NCBI RefSeq assembly: GCF_022788655.1 | Contig: NZ_CP084951.1 | Coordinates: 1,488,001 to 1,552,000, forward strand | Reading direction: 5' to 3' | Origin: Sulfitobacter indolifex | GTDB lineage: Bacteria; Pseudomonadota; Alphaproteobacteria; Rhodobacterales; Rhodobacteraceae | DNA length: 64,000 nt | Part shown: positions 42,297-53,798 of the stretch, piece after piece | Numbering within the stretch: position 1 is the stretch's first letter | Layout: each line of letters opens with the position of its first letter | Translations under genes and position numbers: made by a program | The notes under the pieces: generated by a model | What the model was told of the DNA's origin: nothing | Databases searched by the model: none | What the model saw: the letters and a program-made list of their open reading frames with translations, nothing else

Positions 42297-42986
42297 ATGT
42301 TTGCGGTCATCAAGACAGGCGGCAAGCAATACAAAGTACAATCCGGCGATATGCTGCGGGTTGAACGTATTGCGGCCAATGCTGGCGAAACAGTCCAGTT
42401 TAACGAAGTGCTGATGCTGGGCGGCGATAGCCCCGTGCTCGGCGCGCCTATGGTTAAAGATGCAGGCGTTCAGGCCGAAGTCGTTGACCAGATCAAAGGC
42501 GAAAAGGTTATCAACTTCGTCAAGCGTCGCCGGAAGCACTCTTCCAAGCGTACCAAAGGTCACCGTCAGAAACTGACCTTGATCAAGATCACCGACATCC
42601 TGTCCTCGGGCGCGGATAAGTCGGGCGTTGCTGCTGCCATCGGCACCGGCTCCGTAAGCGCTGCTGCTGTTGCTGCGATCACCGGCAAGTCCGATGACGC
42701 TGCAAAGCCAGCCAAGAGCAAGAAGGCTGTCGCACCTAAGGCGAAGGCCGAGAAAGCCGCGCCGAAGGCCAAGAAAGCCGACGCGGGTTCCGACGACCTG
42801 AAAGAGCTGAGCGGCGTTGGCCCGGCACTTGAGAAGAAGCTGCACGAAGCGGGTATCACCTCCTTCGCTCAGATCGCAGCATGGACCGAAGCGGATATCG
42901 CTGAAGTTGACGAGAAACTGTCTTTCAAAGGCCGTATCCAGCGTGAAGGCTGGGTCGATCAGGCCAAAGAAAAGACCAAAGGCTAA
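42297..42986 (+). CDS. rplU: 50S ribosomal protein bL21 with C-terminal helix-hairpin-helix extension
   Basis: A 229-residue protein. Residues 1-103 are ordinary bL21 ([38 protein letters not shown]). Then come an Ala/Lys-rich linker (about 110-165) and a compact helix-hairpin-helix-like domain at about 166-224 ([34 protein letters not shown]). bL21 normally ends near 103, so this is more than twice as long. Such extensions are known in alphaproteobacteria, and their role is unclear; nucleic-acid contact is a reasonable guess. The ATG at 42297 follows AAAAGGAAG. Confidence 0.93.
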   Translation: MFAVIKTGGKQYKVQSGDMLRVERIAANAGETVQFNEVLMLGGDSPVLGAPMVKDAGVQAEVVDQIKGEKVINFVKRRRKHSSKRTKGHRQKLTLIKITDILSSGADKSGVAAAIGTGSVSAAAVAAITGKSDDAAKPAKSKKAVAPKAKAEKAAPKAKKADAGSDDLKELSGVGPALEKKLHEAGITSFAQIAAWTEADIAEVDEKLSFKGRIQREGWVDQAKEKTKG

Positions 42987-42998
42987 GGAGAGACCGAG

Positions 42999-43268
42999 AT
43001 GGCACATAAAAAAGCAGGCGGTTCATCCCGTAACGGGCGCGACTCAGCTGGTCGTCGCCTTGGCGTTAAGAAATATGGCGGCGAAGCCGTTATCCCTGGC
43101 AACATAATCGTGCGTCAGCGCGGCACCAAGTTTTGGCCAGCCAACGGCGTTGGCATGGGCAAAGATCACACGATCTTTGCAACCGTCGACGGCGCTGTGA
43201 CCTTCCACAAGGGTCTGAAAAACCGCACGTTTATTTCGGTTCTGCCACGCGCGGAGGCCGCTGAATAA
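42999..43268 (+). CDS. rpmA: 50S ribosomal protein bL27
   Basis: An 89-residue protein with the standard N-terminus [18 protein letters not shown] and the [20 protein letters not shown] core. It sits at the peptidyl-transferase end of the large subunit. It follows rplU after 12 bases, and a strong terminator follows it. Confidence 0.98.
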   Translation: MAHKKAGGSSRNGRDSAGRRLGVKKYGGEAVIPGNIIVRQRGTKFWPANGVGMGKDHTIFATVDGAVTFHKGLKNRTFISVLPRAEAAE

Positions 43269-43297
43269 GCCGTACCCCAAAGGGTTTGAAAAAATCA

Positions 43298-43331
43298 GGG
43301 ATCGGCGATACCGCCGGTCCCTTTTCTTTTT
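43298..43331 (+). terminator. Intrinsic terminator of rplU-rpmA
   Basis: A 10-bp stem (GGGATCGGCG with CGCCGGTCCC, one G-T pair, 4-base loop) is followed directly by TTTTCTTTTT. Confidence 0.9.
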
Positions 43332-43542
43332 ACGGGAAGCTTCCCATGTTTTCATTATCAGTTAATGGGCCTTTCACGCTCGAACGCGGTAAAGCGCTCA
43401 GCGGGGCAAAAACGCGTAGATTTGGCGAAAACGTTACATTCGGTTGGGAGGAATATACCGGATTTAACTTAGACTCGGTGTTCGGGGGCTCGGCCACCCA
43501 TTTAGGCCATACCCCGATATTCAGTCTGTTCGGAGGAGGAAC

Positions 43543-44085
43543 ATGACGATGCAGATGGACTCAATAGTTAACCAACCCTTGATTGAAACCGATCGATTTG
43601 ACCTACGCCCGGTGCGCCGCTCGGATATGGGACTGATTGAGATGTATGCCAGCGACCCGCGCGTGGCCAAATCGACATCTTCGATCCCGCATCCGCTGCC
43701 GCCCGGCAGCGTCGAGGCCTATATCACCCGGGCCATGGCTGATGACAGGGAAGAAACTGTCTGGGTCATGGATGGTACGCGCGAGGAAAGCTCTGAAGTC
43801 ATGGGGGTAATTTCCCTGACCCGGCTTGATCGCAACCAGTCCGAAGTCGGCTATTGGGTCGCTCCCGCTTTTTGGAACACCCATCTGGCGTCTGATGCAG
43901 TGCAGGCGCTGGTCGATGCCAATCCTTTGGGCAACGACGCGCTTTTTGCCTCTGTTTTCCACGACAACCCGGCCTCGGCCAAGGTGCTGACCAACGCCGG
44001 ATTTGTCTATCTCGGCGACGCGGAAATCTATTGCTTGGCCCGCGATGCTGCCGTACCCACATGGACCTATAGCCGCAAGCTATAG
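43543..44085 (+). CDS. GNAT-family N-acetyltransferase
   Basis: A 180-residue cytoplasmic acetyltransferase of the RimJ/RimL type. It starts LIETDRFDLRPVRRSDM; the acetyl-CoA region is around VGYWVAPAFWNTHLASDAVQ and SVFHDNPASAKVLTNAGFVY. The ATG at 43543 follows GGAGGA. It lies between rpmA and obgE in the same direction. The substrate cannot be read from the sequence. Confidence 0.88.
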   Translation: MTMQMDSIVNQPLIETDRFDLRPVRRSDMGLIEMYASDPRVAKSTSSIPHPLPPGSVEAYITRAMADDREETVWVMDGTREESSEVMGVISLTRLDRNQSEVGYWVAPAFWNTHLASDAVQALVDANPLGNDALFASVFHDNPASAKVLTNAGFVYLGDAEIYCLARDAAVPTWTYSRKL

Positions 44086-46244
<2,159 letters not shown>

Positions 46245-46277
46245 ACGCAAGCAACATCAAGACAGGGACATAAGGCT

Positions 46278-47543
46278 ATGAATGAAATCGAAAATATTCC
46301 CGAATTGATGGCCGATATTGGCGCCCGCGCCCGAACGGCTGCGGCGCAATTGGCCACAGCAAGTGCAGAGCGCAAACACGCGGCGCTGATTGGCGCTGCC
46401 GAAGCTGTTTGGAGATGCCGGGCTGAGATTATCGACGCCAATGCCAAAGACCTTGAGTATGGCCGCGACAAGGGCCTGTCAGACGCCATGATGGACCGCC
46501 TGATGCTCGACGAAGAGCGCATTCGTGGCATGGTCGACGGATTGCGGTCCGTCGCGGAACAAGCTGATCCTGTTGGTGAAATCATCGCGGAATGGGACCA
46601 GCCGACAGGGTTGAACATCCAGCGCGTGCGCACGCCCTTGGGGGTTATTGGCGTCATCTATGAATCGCGCCCCAATGTAACCGCCGACGCAGGGGCGCTC
46701 TGCCTCAAAGCGGGAAATGCGGTCATTTTGCGCGGCGGATCTGAGAGTTTTCATTCGTCCCGCGCGATCCACCGCTGTTTGCAGCAAGGGCTTCGAGATG
46801 CCGGCATGCCCGAAGATGCGGTGCAACTGGTGCCAACGCGCGACCGCGCTGCGGTGCGCGAGATGCTTACCATGACCGATACCATTGATGTGATTGTGCC
46901 CCGTGGTGGCAAGGGGCTGGTTGGCCTCGTTCAACGAGAGGCTCGGGTGCCTGTCTTTGCTCACCTTGAGGGGATCGTGCACATCTACATTGATGCCGAC
47001 GCCGACCCAGAAAAAGCATTGAAGGTGGTGTTGAACGCCAAGACACGGCGCACCGGTATCTGCGGCGCGGCTGAATGCCTGTTAATCCACCAAGATATCG
47101 CAAAAACAATTGGGCAAGGCGTGATCCGTGCCTTGATCGATGCGGGCGTCGAAGTGCGCGCCGATACGGGTTTGCAAGATATTACCGGCACGGTGCCAGC
47201 GCATGAGACTGACTGGGGGCAGGAATACCTCGACATGATCGTTGCGGCGCGCTCGGTACCGGATGTCGGGGCCGCCATGGCCCATATCGGGAAGTATGGG
47301 TCGGGTCATACGGATTGTATTTTGACGGAGAACAGCCAAACCGCGGCTAAATTCTTGAACGGGCTGGATTCCGCAATTCTGATGCACAATGCATCGACCC
47401 AATTCGCCGATGGCGGCGAGTTTGGGATGGGGGCAGAGATTGGGATCGCTACGGGCAAACTTCATGCGCGTGGCCCAGTGGGGGCCACGCAGTTGACGAG
47501 CTTTAAGTATATTGTACGCGGTGACGGGACGGTGCGCAGCTAA
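46278..47543 (+). CDS. proA: Gamma-glutamyl phosphate reductase
   Basis: A 421-residue member of the aldehyde dehydrogenase superfamily that reduces gamma-glutamyl phosphate for proline synthesis. Landmarks are [33 protein letters not shown] and the catalytic-cysteine region [12 protein letters not shown]. It is coupled with proB. Its stop lies 3 bases from the stop of the convergent chpT, leaving no room for a terminator. Confidence 0.97.
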   Translation: MNEIENIPELMADIGARARTAAAQLATASAERKHAALIGAAEAVWRCRAEIIDANAKDLEYGRDKGLSDAMMDRLMLDEERIRGMVDGLRSVAEQADPVGEIIAEWDQPTGLNIQRVRTPLGVIGVIYESRPNVTADAGALCLKAGNAVILRGGSESFHSSRAIHRCLQQGLRDAGMPEDAVQLVPTRDRAAVREMLTMTDTIDVIVPRGGKGLVGLVQREARVPVFAHLEGIVHIYIDADADPEKALKVVLNAKTRRTGICGAAECLLIHQDIAKTIGQGVIRALIDAGVEVRADTGLQDITGTVPAHETDWGQEYLDMIVAARSVPDVGAAMAHIGKYGSGHTDCILTENSQTAAKFLNGLDSAILMHNASTQFADGGEFGMGAEIGIATGKLHARGPVGATQLTSFKYIVRGDGTVRS

Positions 47544-47546
47544 CGC

Positions 47547-48152
47547 TTAAAAGGACAGGGTCAGAACCGTTTCCGTGTTAGTCAGGCTGATTTCTTTGCC
47601 TTGCGCCCGGGCAAGGATTGGCAGCAGCGCGAATTGAACCTGCGCGGGCTGAAGCTGCAGGTCTTGATCCACTTTGGACAGCAATGCCCAAAGCTCAGGC
47701 TCTACGGCGATTTTATCGGCTTCAGCTTGCAGGCGCCATTTGCCTGCCTGCTCGGCAATGGTGATAAGCCCCCCATGATGCAAAGCCGTTTCCATACACA
47801 TGAGCGAAAGGAATGCCATCCGCACACAGTCACGCGACTGCGGAGCCGTGATTTGCCAATCAATTTCGATCCGTGTGTCGGTGTAAAGGTCGCGTAATAT
47901 CGACGTCACCTCACCTTGGCCCATGGCCTGATCACCAGAGGCACCAAAGGCTATGCGGAAAAAGCGAATGCGCGCAGAGGCGCTTTCCACGCTTTGGCCA
48001 ATCAACTCAAGCTCTGGCCCCGGAGCGGCCCCGGTGCCCGCCATGTTGAGCAGTTCTAGGCCGTTGTTGATGGCACCGATGGGCGATATTAAGTCATGGC
48101 AGATACGGCTGCCGATAAGCGCAGGTAGGTCGAGATTAATTGGGCCCATCAT
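47547..48152 (-). CDS. chpT: Histidine phosphotransferase ChpT
   Basis: A 201-residue protein with SRICHDLISPIGAINNGLELL, where H19 is the phospho-accepting histidine, and a degenerate ATPase-like C-terminal domain. ChpT passes phosphate from CckA to CtrA and CpdR, controlling motility, gene transfer agents and the cell cycle in alphaproteobacteria. The start is given as the first of two ATGs. It is divergent from the DUF3553 gene and convergent with proA. Confidence 0.92.
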   Translation of the reverse strand: MMGPINLDLPALIGSRICHDLISPIGAINNGLELLNMAGTGAAPGPELELIGQSVESASARIRFFRIAFGASGDQAMGQGEVTSILRDLYTDTRIEIDWQITAPQSRDCVRMAFLSLMCMETALHHGGLITIAEQAGKWRLQAEADKIAVEPELWALLSKVDQDLQLQPAQVQFALLPILARAQGKEISLTNTETVLTLSF

Positions 48153-48178
48153 GGCCTCCCTGAATGATTGGAAAAGGC

Positions 48179-48364
48179 ATGGATGATCTAAATGCGCTGC
48201 TGAGCCCCGGCATGTTGGTCATGCATCCGCAACACCCCGAATGGGGCGCGGGCCAGGTACAAAGCAACATTGGCGGCAAGGTGACGGTCAACTTTCGTGA
48301 CCAGGGCAAGATGGTCATAGACAGCTTTCGCTTGGAATTAATACCGGTCTTTGATGAGGGATGA
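48179..48364 (+). CDS. DUF3553 small protein
   Basis: A 61-residue protein starting MDDLNALLSPGMLV, with WGAGQVQSNIGGKVTVNF, the usual pattern of DUF3553 (an SH3-like barrel also found at the end of some UvrD helicases). An ATG 15 bases upstream (48164) is possible. Function unknown. It is divergent from chpT. Confidence 0.75.
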   Translation: MDDLNALLSPGMLVMHPQHPEWGAGQVQSNIGGKVTVNFRDQGKMVIDSFRLELIPVFDEG

Positions 48365-48511
48365 CCCTTTCCAAATCCTTAATGGTGGAGCAAATTTTCA
48401 GTTATGCAACTATAAGGAGAGTACCTGAGTGCTGTCGATCTGGCAAGTGTTGCGCCTTGGGGTCTGATTGCCTATCAGGCAGAAACTTTCTTTTGGGCAC
48501 AGGATTGGCCG

Positions 48512-49270
48512 ATGCCGCGGGGCGTTGCAGCAGATTTTCAGGTCAGACTGGCGCAAACGGACGCCGATGTGCAGGCCGCGCAACGGCTGCGCTATGAGGT
48601 CTTTGTTCAAGAGCTGGGTGGCAGCGGCGCGATGGTGGATCATGCGGCGGGGCTGGAGCAGGACCGGTTTGATCCCTTCTTTGACCACCTGCTGTTGACG
48701 GATCTACGGAACGGTAAACTGGCTGGCGTCTACCGGGTGATGCGTGCAGACATGGCGGCGCGGGCAGGAGGCTTCTACTCAGAGGCTGAATATGACCTGA
48801 CGCCGCTGGTTCAATCAGGGCGCAAGCTTTTGGAATTAGGGCGATCTTGTCTCGACCCGGCTTACCGGGGTGGTGCTGCGATGCACCATCTTTGGGGCGC
48901 ATTGGCACGCTATGTGGCAGAGCATGAGATCGAAGTTCTGTTCGGCGTGGCGAGCTTTCATGGCACCGATACGGCTACCTTAGCCGAGCCGCTCTCGCTG
49001 CTGCATCACCGGCACCTTGCGCCGCCTGAATTGCGCGTGCGCGCCCGGGAATTTGCACCGATGGACCTGATCGCCGAGCCCGACCTCGACCGCCGCAAAG
49101 CCATGCTTGCAGTGCCCAGCTTGATCAAGGCCTACCTCCGGCTGGGAGGGTGTGTGGGCGAGGGGGCATATATTGACCGCGCCTTCAACACCACGGATGT
49201 TTGCCTGATCCTTGATACGAAACAGATGAGTGCGCGCCAATCGCGGATTTACGGCGGGAGCGCTGCATGA
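48512..49270 (+). CDS. olsB: Ornithine-acyl[acyl carrier protein] N-acyltransferase OlsB
   Basis: A 252-residue GNAT-like acyltransferase (PF13444 type). It has LRYEVFVQELGGSG near the start, a KLLELGRSCLDPAYRGG core and FGVASFHGTD. It makes lyso-ornithine lipid from ornithine and a hydroxyacyl-ACP. The ATG at 48512 follows AGGA by about 8 bases. The stop overlaps olsA (ATGA), as in other Rhodobacteraceae, giving both steps of ornithine lipid synthesis. Confidence 0.9.
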   Translation: MPRGVAADFQVRLAQTDADVQAAQRLRYEVFVQELGGSGAMVDHAAGLEQDRFDPFFDHLLLTDLRNGKLAGVYRVMRADMAARAGGFYSEAEYDLTPLVQSGRKLLELGRSCLDPAYRGGAAMHHLWGALARYVAEHEIEVLFGVASFHGTDTATLAEPLSLLHHRHLAPPELRVRAREFAPMDLIAEPDLDRRKAMLAVPSLIKAYLRLGGCVGEGAYIDRAFNTTDVCLILDTKQMSARQSRIYGGSAA

Positions 49271-50103
49271 CCACAACTTGGGACAGTGACCAGCCACCGC
49301 CCAACCTGCGCCTAACCCTCGCCGGCACGCTGAGGGTGGTCCTACGCGGTACGCTCCTCGCGCTTTTGGTTTTTGGCGGCCTTTTGATCTTGTTGTTGCT
49401 ACGGTTGATCGAGCGGCCGATCTTTGGGCTGCACCGGCCCGTGACGCCTTTTATCACGCAGACCGTCTGTCGCGCGGCCTTTTGGGTACTGGGAATGCGC
49501 TTTTTCCGGCAAGGCATACCGATGGAGCGGCGCGGCGCGGTAGTGGCAAACCATACATCATGGCTGGATATTTTCGCGCTGAATGCGGCAAAGCGGATTT
49601 ACTTTGTCTCTAAATCCGAAGTGGCAGGGTGGCCCGGCATCGGTTGGTTGGCACGGGCCACAGGCACCGTATTCATCCGCCGCGACCGGGCCGAGGCGCG
49701 CAGCCAGACCGAGGTCTTTCGCACCCGGTTGATGGCAGGGCATAAGCTGTTGTTCTTTCCCGAAGGCACCAGCACCGACGGGCTGCAAGTGCTGCCCTTT
49801 AAGACGACGCTCTTTGAGGCCTTCTTTGATCCCGAACTGCGCGAAGAGATCGCGGTGCAACCGGTGAGCGTGATCTATCATGCGCCCCAGGGTGAGGACG
49901 CGCGCTTTTACGGCTGGTGGGGGGACATGTCTTTCGGGGTGCATCTGCTTACGACATTGGCCGCGCAAAAACAGGGGGCGGTTGAGGTGATCTATCACCC
50001 AGCCCTGCCCGTGGCAGATTTCGCGGGCCGCAAAGCACTGGCGCAAGCCTGCGAAGCGGCAGTGCGGGCAGGGCATAGCATCGGTCAGACTAGCCACCAA
50101 TAA
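49267..50103 (+). CDS. olsA: Lyso-ornithine lipid O-acyltransferase OlsA
   Basis: A 278-residue membrane acyltransferase of the PlsC family. One membrane segment lies at about 27-47; the catalytic motif is NHTSWLD (HX4D, about 95-101), and FPEGTSTDG is the acyl-acceptor motif. Overlap with olsB supports the lyso-ornithine lipid role over phosphatidate synthesis. Confidence 0.9.
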   Translation: MTTTWDSDQPPPNLRLTLAGTLRVVLRGTLLALLVFGGLLILLLLRLIERPIFGLHRPVTPFITQTVCRAAFWVLGMRFFRQGIPMERRGAVVANHTSWLDIFALNAAKRIYFVSKSEVAGWPGIGWLARATGTVFIRRDRAEARSQTEVFRTRLMAGHKLLFFPEGTSTDGLQVLPFKTTLFEAFFDPELREEIAVQPVSVIYHAPQGEDARFYGWWGDMSFGVHLLTTLAAQKQGAVEVIYHPALPVADFAGRKALAQACEAAVRAGHSIGQTSHQ

Positions 50104-50108
50104 GCCCC

Positions 50109-50137
50109 TTGCGCTACGACGCATGCTGGCATATACG
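50109..50137 (+). promoter_or_regulatory. Candidate promoter of rpsB-tsf
   Basis: TTGCGC at 50109-50114 and TATACG at 50132-50137 are 17 bases apart, leaving a leader of about 115 bases before rpsB. Confidence 0.35.
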
Positions 50138-50258
50138 CGCCCCACTTGAACCCGCAGTCGGGGTTGGGCCTTTTGGGGAGAAATCCCAAAACGTCCGCCG
50201 GTTGGCAGCATATCGCTGTCATACCCCCGATGAGGCTAAACCGGAAAGGTATAAAGAC

Positions 50259-51137
50259 ATGGCTCTTCCTGAGTTCTCCATGCGCCAACTGCTCGAAGCA
50301 GGCGTACACTTTGGTCACCAGACACAGCGCTGGAACCCCCGTATGGGCCCGTACATCTACGGTGCACGCAACGGCATCCACATCATGGACCTCACGCAAA
50401 CCGTCCCTATGCTGGACGATGCGCTGAAAATCATCCGTGACACCGTCGCCAAAGGCGGCAGCGTTCTCTTCGTTGGTACCAAGCGTCAGGCTGCTCAGCC
50501 GATCGCCGAAGCCGCAGAGAAATGCGCACAGTATTACATGAACCACCGTTGGCTCGGCGGCACGCTGACCAACTGGCAGACCGTTTCGCAGTCGATCAAC
50601 CGTCTGAAAAACATCGATGAGCAGTCCGAGCGCGGCTTTGAAGGCCTGACCAAGAAAGAGCGTCTTGGCATGGAGCGCGACCAGTACAAACTGGAAGCAT
50701 CGCTGGGCGGTATCCGGGAAATGGGCGGTCGTCCTGACCTTCTGTTCGTCATCGACGTGAAAAAAGAAGCACTGGCCATCGCCGAAGCCAACAAACTGGG
50801 CATCCCAGTTGTGGCCGTGGTTGACACCAACTGCTCGCCCGATGGCGTCGACTACATCATCCCTGGCAACGACGACGCGGCCCGCGCCATCTCGCTCTAC
50901 TGCGATCTGGCAGCACGTGCAGCGCTCGACGGCATGTCCGCTCAGCTGGGTGCGGCAGGCGTTGACCTTGGCGCCATGGAAGAAGCTCCGGAAGAAGAAG
51001 CCGTGAGCGAAGGCGAAAGCACTGGTGTCGAAATCGGCAATGCGTCCGATGAGACCGTGCACAACGATGCCATGGGCAAAGACGCGCCGCTGGACATCGA
51101 ATCCAAAAAAGAGACCGTCGCCAAAGCCGAAGGCTAA
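50259..51137 (+). CDS. rpsB: 30S ribosomal protein uS2
   Basis: A 292-residue protein. Residues 1-~240 are standard uS2 ([50 protein letters not shown]). The last ~50 residues are an acidic tail ([11 protein letters not shown] onward) not present in E. coli. The ATG at 50259 follows GGAAAGG; the frame is open upstream without conservation. tsf follows after a hairpin. Confidence 0.97.
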   Translation: MALPEFSMRQLLEAGVHFGHQTQRWNPRMGPYIYGARNGIHIMDLTQTVPMLDDALKIIRDTVAKGGSVLFVGTKRQAAQPIAEAAEKCAQYYMNHRWLGGTLTNWQTVSQSINRLKNIDEQSERGFEGLTKKERLGMERDQYKLEASLGGIREMGGRPDLLFVIDVKKEALAIAEANKLGIPVVAVVDTNCSPDGVDYIIPGNDDAARAISLYCDLAARAALDGMSAQLGAAGVDLGAMEEAPEEEAVSEGESTGVEIGNASDETVHNDAMGKDAPLDIESKKETVAKAEG

Positions 51138-51156
51138 GCGTCACGGACCTGAAACA

Positions 51157-51178
51157 CGGGGCAGGGTAACCTGCCCCG
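51157..51178 (+). terminator. Hairpin between rpsB and tsf
   Basis: A perfect 9-bp stem (CGGGGCAGG with CCTGCCCCG) has a GTAA tetraloop, followed by ATTTCC. The weak T tract suggests partial termination or RNA processing rather than a full stop. Confidence 0.6.
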
Positions 51179-51236
51179 ATTTCCAATATTTGCGGGCCTC
51201 GGGCCTGCCCCCTTATTTCCAAAGGAGACCCACGAG

Positions 51237-52112
51237 ATGGCAATCACAGCATCCATGGTCAAGGAACTGCGCGACACCACCGGCGCAGGCATGATGGACG
51301 CCAAAAAGGCGCTGACAGAAAGCAATGGCGACATGGAAGCCGCCGTTGACTGGCTGCGCACCAAAGGTCTGGCCAAAGCGGCGAAGAAATCCGGTCGTAC
51401 AGCAGCCGAAGGCCTCGTTGCCGTTAAGGTTGAAGGCGGTCACGGTGTCGCGGTTGAAGTGAACTCCGAAACCGACTTCGTTGGCAAGAACGCTGAATTC
51501 CAGTCAATGGTCAGCAACATTGCCGACGCGGCATTGAAAGCCGATGACGTTGAAGCGCTGAAAGCGGCTGAGATCAACGGCAAATCCGTTGAAACCACGC
51601 TGACCGACGCCATCGCCAAAATCGGCGAGAACATGTCGCTGCGCCGCATGGAAAGCATCGACGGCGAGACCGTTGTTTCCTACGTGCACAACGCAGCCGC
51701 ACCCGGCATGGGCAAAATCGGCGTTCTGGTTGCCATGAACGGTGGCAACGAAGAGTTCGGCAAGCAGGTCGCGATGCACATCGCCGCTGTGAACCCGGCG
51801 TCGCTGTCCGAAGCTGATTTGGACGCGGCTGTTGTCGAGAAAGAAAAGCAGGTTCAGATGGACATCGCCCGCGAAAGCGGCAAGCCCGAAGCCGTGATCG
51901 AAAAGATGATCGTTGGCCGGATGCAGAAGTACATGTCCGAAGTGACATTGCTGAACCAGTCCTTCGTTGTGAACCCTGACCTGACCGTTGGCAAAGCAGC
52001 AGAAGAGATTGGCGCGACCATCACTGGTTTCGTGCGTCTTGAAGTTGGCGAAGGCATCGAAGTCGTCAAAGAAGACTTCGCCGCCGAAGTGGCAAAAGCT
52101 GCCAAAGGCTAA
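51237..52112 (+). CDS. tsf: Elongation factor Ts
   Basis: A 291-residue EF-Ts. The UBA-like N-terminus reads [24 protein letters not shown], and the core includes [13 protein letters not shown] (TDFV motif) and MHIAAVNP. It recycles EF-Tu. It is followed by a strong terminator. Confidence 0.98.
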   Translation: MAITASMVKELRDTTGAGMMDAKKALTESNGDMEAAVDWLRTKGLAKAAKKSGRTAAEGLVAVKVEGGHGVAVEVNSETDFVGKNAEFQSMVSNIADAALKADDVEALKAAEINGKSVETTLTDAIAKIGENMSLRRMESIDGETVVSYVHNAAAPGMGKIGVLVAMNGGNEEFGKQVAMHIAAVNPASLSEADLDAAVVEKEKQVQMDIARESGKPEAVIEKMIVGRMQKYMSEVTLLNQSFVVNPDLTVGKAAEEIGATITGFVRLEVGEGIEVVKEDFAAEVAKAAKG

Positions 52113-52137
52113 GCCTTTCTAGCTTAGTTATAAAAAG

Positions 52138-52167
52138 GGCGGCGCATGGGAATGCGCCGCCTTTTTT
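52138..52167 (+). terminator. Intrinsic terminator of rpsB-tsf
   Basis: A perfect 10-bp stem (GGCGGCGCAT with ATGCGCCGCC, loop GGGA) is preceded by AAAAA and followed by TTTTTT. Confidence 0.93.
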
Positions 52168-52254
52168 GTGTGCGGCCTCTGAAGCCGGTCGAGCTAAGCG
52201 CAGATGCCATATTGCGACATCTTACGAGCAGGTCTTTCTGAAAGGGGGAGGGAC

Positions 52255-52293
52255 CCGGTCAGCCAGGTGAAAAATATACCTGACTGAGACCGG
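52255..52293. other. Long imperfect inverted repeat in the tsf-luxR interval
   Basis: CCGGTCAG pairs with CTGA-GA-CCGG (2-base bulge), and inside it CAGGT pairs with ACCTG around an A-rich loop. It has no T tract, so it is not a simple terminator. It could be part of a small RNA or an RNA-processing site; the strand is unknown. Confidence 0.4.
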
Positions 52294-52425
52294 CGGCCCG
52301 GAAAGAGCCTTGGTATTACAAGGATATACGGCCCGTCGTACCGCCGATGCGGACACCCGCGATACTAGCGGACCATGGCCATCTACCACTCTAGGTTCCA
52401 GTAAGGTATTCCATACCCTAATATA

Positions 52426-53181
52426 TTACGTATCCATCACAAACATCTGGTTCGCAAATGCAGCCTTTAGAACGGCCTGTGCCGTCGTCTCGACCGACAG
52501 CGCTTCGCGGGCGAGACGCAAGTGCTTTTCCACGGTGGCTGCAGTCAGACCCATCAAAAGGGCGATGTCCTGCGTGGTCTTCCCATCTCCGACCCATTCA
52601 AGGACTTCCAACTGGCGGCGCGTAAGGCTGCGGTTCGGGCTGCTATAGGGCAGGGAGAGAATCTTGAGGTGCGCAATCTCATTCATCAGTTGAATATCGC
52701 GCCCATGCTCGGTCCAGATTGCATCAACGTCCGCTTGGCTCATGCCGGGCCTCGCTGTCAGGGCAATCGCACCTTTGGACCGGGCCGAGATCGAACGAAA
52801 GCTGATTGTATAGCCAGCCGTAACATCCATAGAGCGGTTGAACTCAATGACACGGCTTTCGGTTTCGGTCAGACCTTCACCGAGCGCGATTTCACGCAAA
52901 GCGCCCCAGCTGCAAGCGCCTTCGTTGTTGAGCGCCCAACGCACCATGGGCGCATGGAAATAGAGCCCGCTGTGCAGGTAGCCTTTGAGGTATTCCGAGC
53001 TTTGATTGCTCAGAATGACGAAATCTGCCGGATCCCCCAGCGACGTCGGCGTTCGGTAGCGCGTAAAGCCATAAATCAACCGATTGAATCCGTAGTCTGC
53101 CATCTGTCGCGTGTGGGCATCCCAGAGTTCTTCGATGGTCGGGCTATGTGCGATCTTGTGTAGATAGTCGCGCAGATTCAT
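52426..53181 (-). CDS. LuxR-type regulator with autoinducer-binding-like domain
   Basis: A 251-residue protein. Residues about 10-165 resemble the autoinducer-binding domain (YGFNRLIYGFTRYR, SGLYFHAPMVRWALNNEGACSWG), and about 185-250 are a LuxR helix-turn-helix (SLTRRQLEVLEWVGDGKTTQ, LTAATVEKHLRLAREAL). No luxI is in the window, so it is a solo regulator here. The ATG shares one base with the aroQ stop (TGATG), making it translationally coupled to aroQ. The signal molecule and targets are unknown; an acyl-homoserine lactone or an aromatic compound are both possible. Confidence 0.88.
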   Translation of the reverse strand: MNLRDYLHKIAHSPTIEELWDAHTRQMADYGFNRLIYGFTRYRTPTSLGDPADFVILSNQSSEYLKGYLHSGLYFHAPMVRWALNNEGACSWGALREIALGEGLTETESRVIEFNRSMDVTAGYTISFRSISARSKGAIALTARPGMSQADVDAIWTEHGRDIQLMNEIAHLKILSLPYSSPNRSLTRRQLEVLEWVGDGKTTQDIALLMGLTAATVEKHLRLAREALSVETTAQAVLKAAFANQMFVMDT

Positions 53182-53618
53182 CAGCTTACGAGGCGATTCT
53201 GAAGGGCCTGAAGGGCCAGAACATAACCATGGGCGCCAAAACCACAAATTTGGCCCAGGGCAACGGGCGCGATATAGGAGGTGTGGCGATAGGTTTCTCG
53301 CGCATGAATATTGCTCAAATGCACTTCGACCACAGGCAGCTCAACCGAGGAAATGGCGTCCATCAAGGCAATTGATGTGTGCGTATAGGCGCCGGCATTT
53401 AGGACAATGCCATCGTGCTGGCCGCGCGCTTGATGGATCAAATCAATCATCATGCCTTCATGGTTGGACTGTGCAAACTGCATATCCAATCCAAGCCGCG
53501 CAGCTTCCGATGCACAGAGGGCTTCGACATCCGCCAACGTCGTCTTGCCATAGACCTCAGGCTGTCGCGTGCCCAATAGGTTCAGGTTCGGGCCGTTTAA
53601 AATAAGTACAGAGGCCAT
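53181..53618 (-). CDS. aroQ: 3-dehydroquinate dehydratase, type II
   Basis: A 145-residue enzyme of the shikimate pathway. It shows NGPNLNLLGTRQPEVYG (catalytic loop), FAQSNHEGMMIDLIHQA, LNAGAYTHTSIALMDA and VHLSNIHARE. It forms a dodecamer in the cytoplasm. Its stop overlaps the LuxR gene start. Upstream lies a short noncoding interval with a CCAGC/GCTGG dyad. Confidence 0.96.
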   Translation of the reverse strand: MASVLILNGPNLNLLGTRQPEVYGKTTLADVEALCASEAARLGLDMQFAQSNHEGMMIDLIHQARGQHDGIVLNAGAYTHTSIALMDAISSVELPVVEVHLSNIHARETYRHTSYIAPVALGQICGFGAHGYVLALQALQNRLVS

Positions 53619-53670
53619 AATTACTCGCTTACAATCATCTAGATAGTGTTAACGGAGCAAAACTGGCGCT

Positions 53671-53690
53671 GTCCAGCATCAGCTGGCATT
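53671..53690. promoter_or_regulatory. Lux-box-like dyad before aroQ-luxR
   Basis: CCAGC-ATCA-GCTGG lies about 55-68 bases before aroQ. Its size and position resemble a LuxR-type operator, which would mean autoregulation; the match to any known lux box is loose. Confidence 0.3.
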
Positions 53691-53798
53691 GAGATGCTAC
53701 TGTGGCGAGAAAATCGCAACAATGGGTCGTGGAATATAGATTGATACTTATAATTGGTATTATGTAATTAAACGGTGGTGTCCGGTGCGCGAAAGCGC

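Larger units (their letters stand above)
52113..52425. other. 313-base interval between tsf and the LuxR gene
   Basis: After the tsf terminator and the long inverted repeat there is a short dyad GGTAT-TCC-ATACC near 52404, downstream of the leftward LuxR gene. I see no protein-coding gene. Rightward frames here have no family likeness. Confidence 0.5.

Noticed and set aside
43286..43546. Rightward 86-codon ORF between rpmA and the GNAT gene
   Set aside because: It runs across the intrinsic terminator at 43298-43331, and its start lacks a ribosome site.
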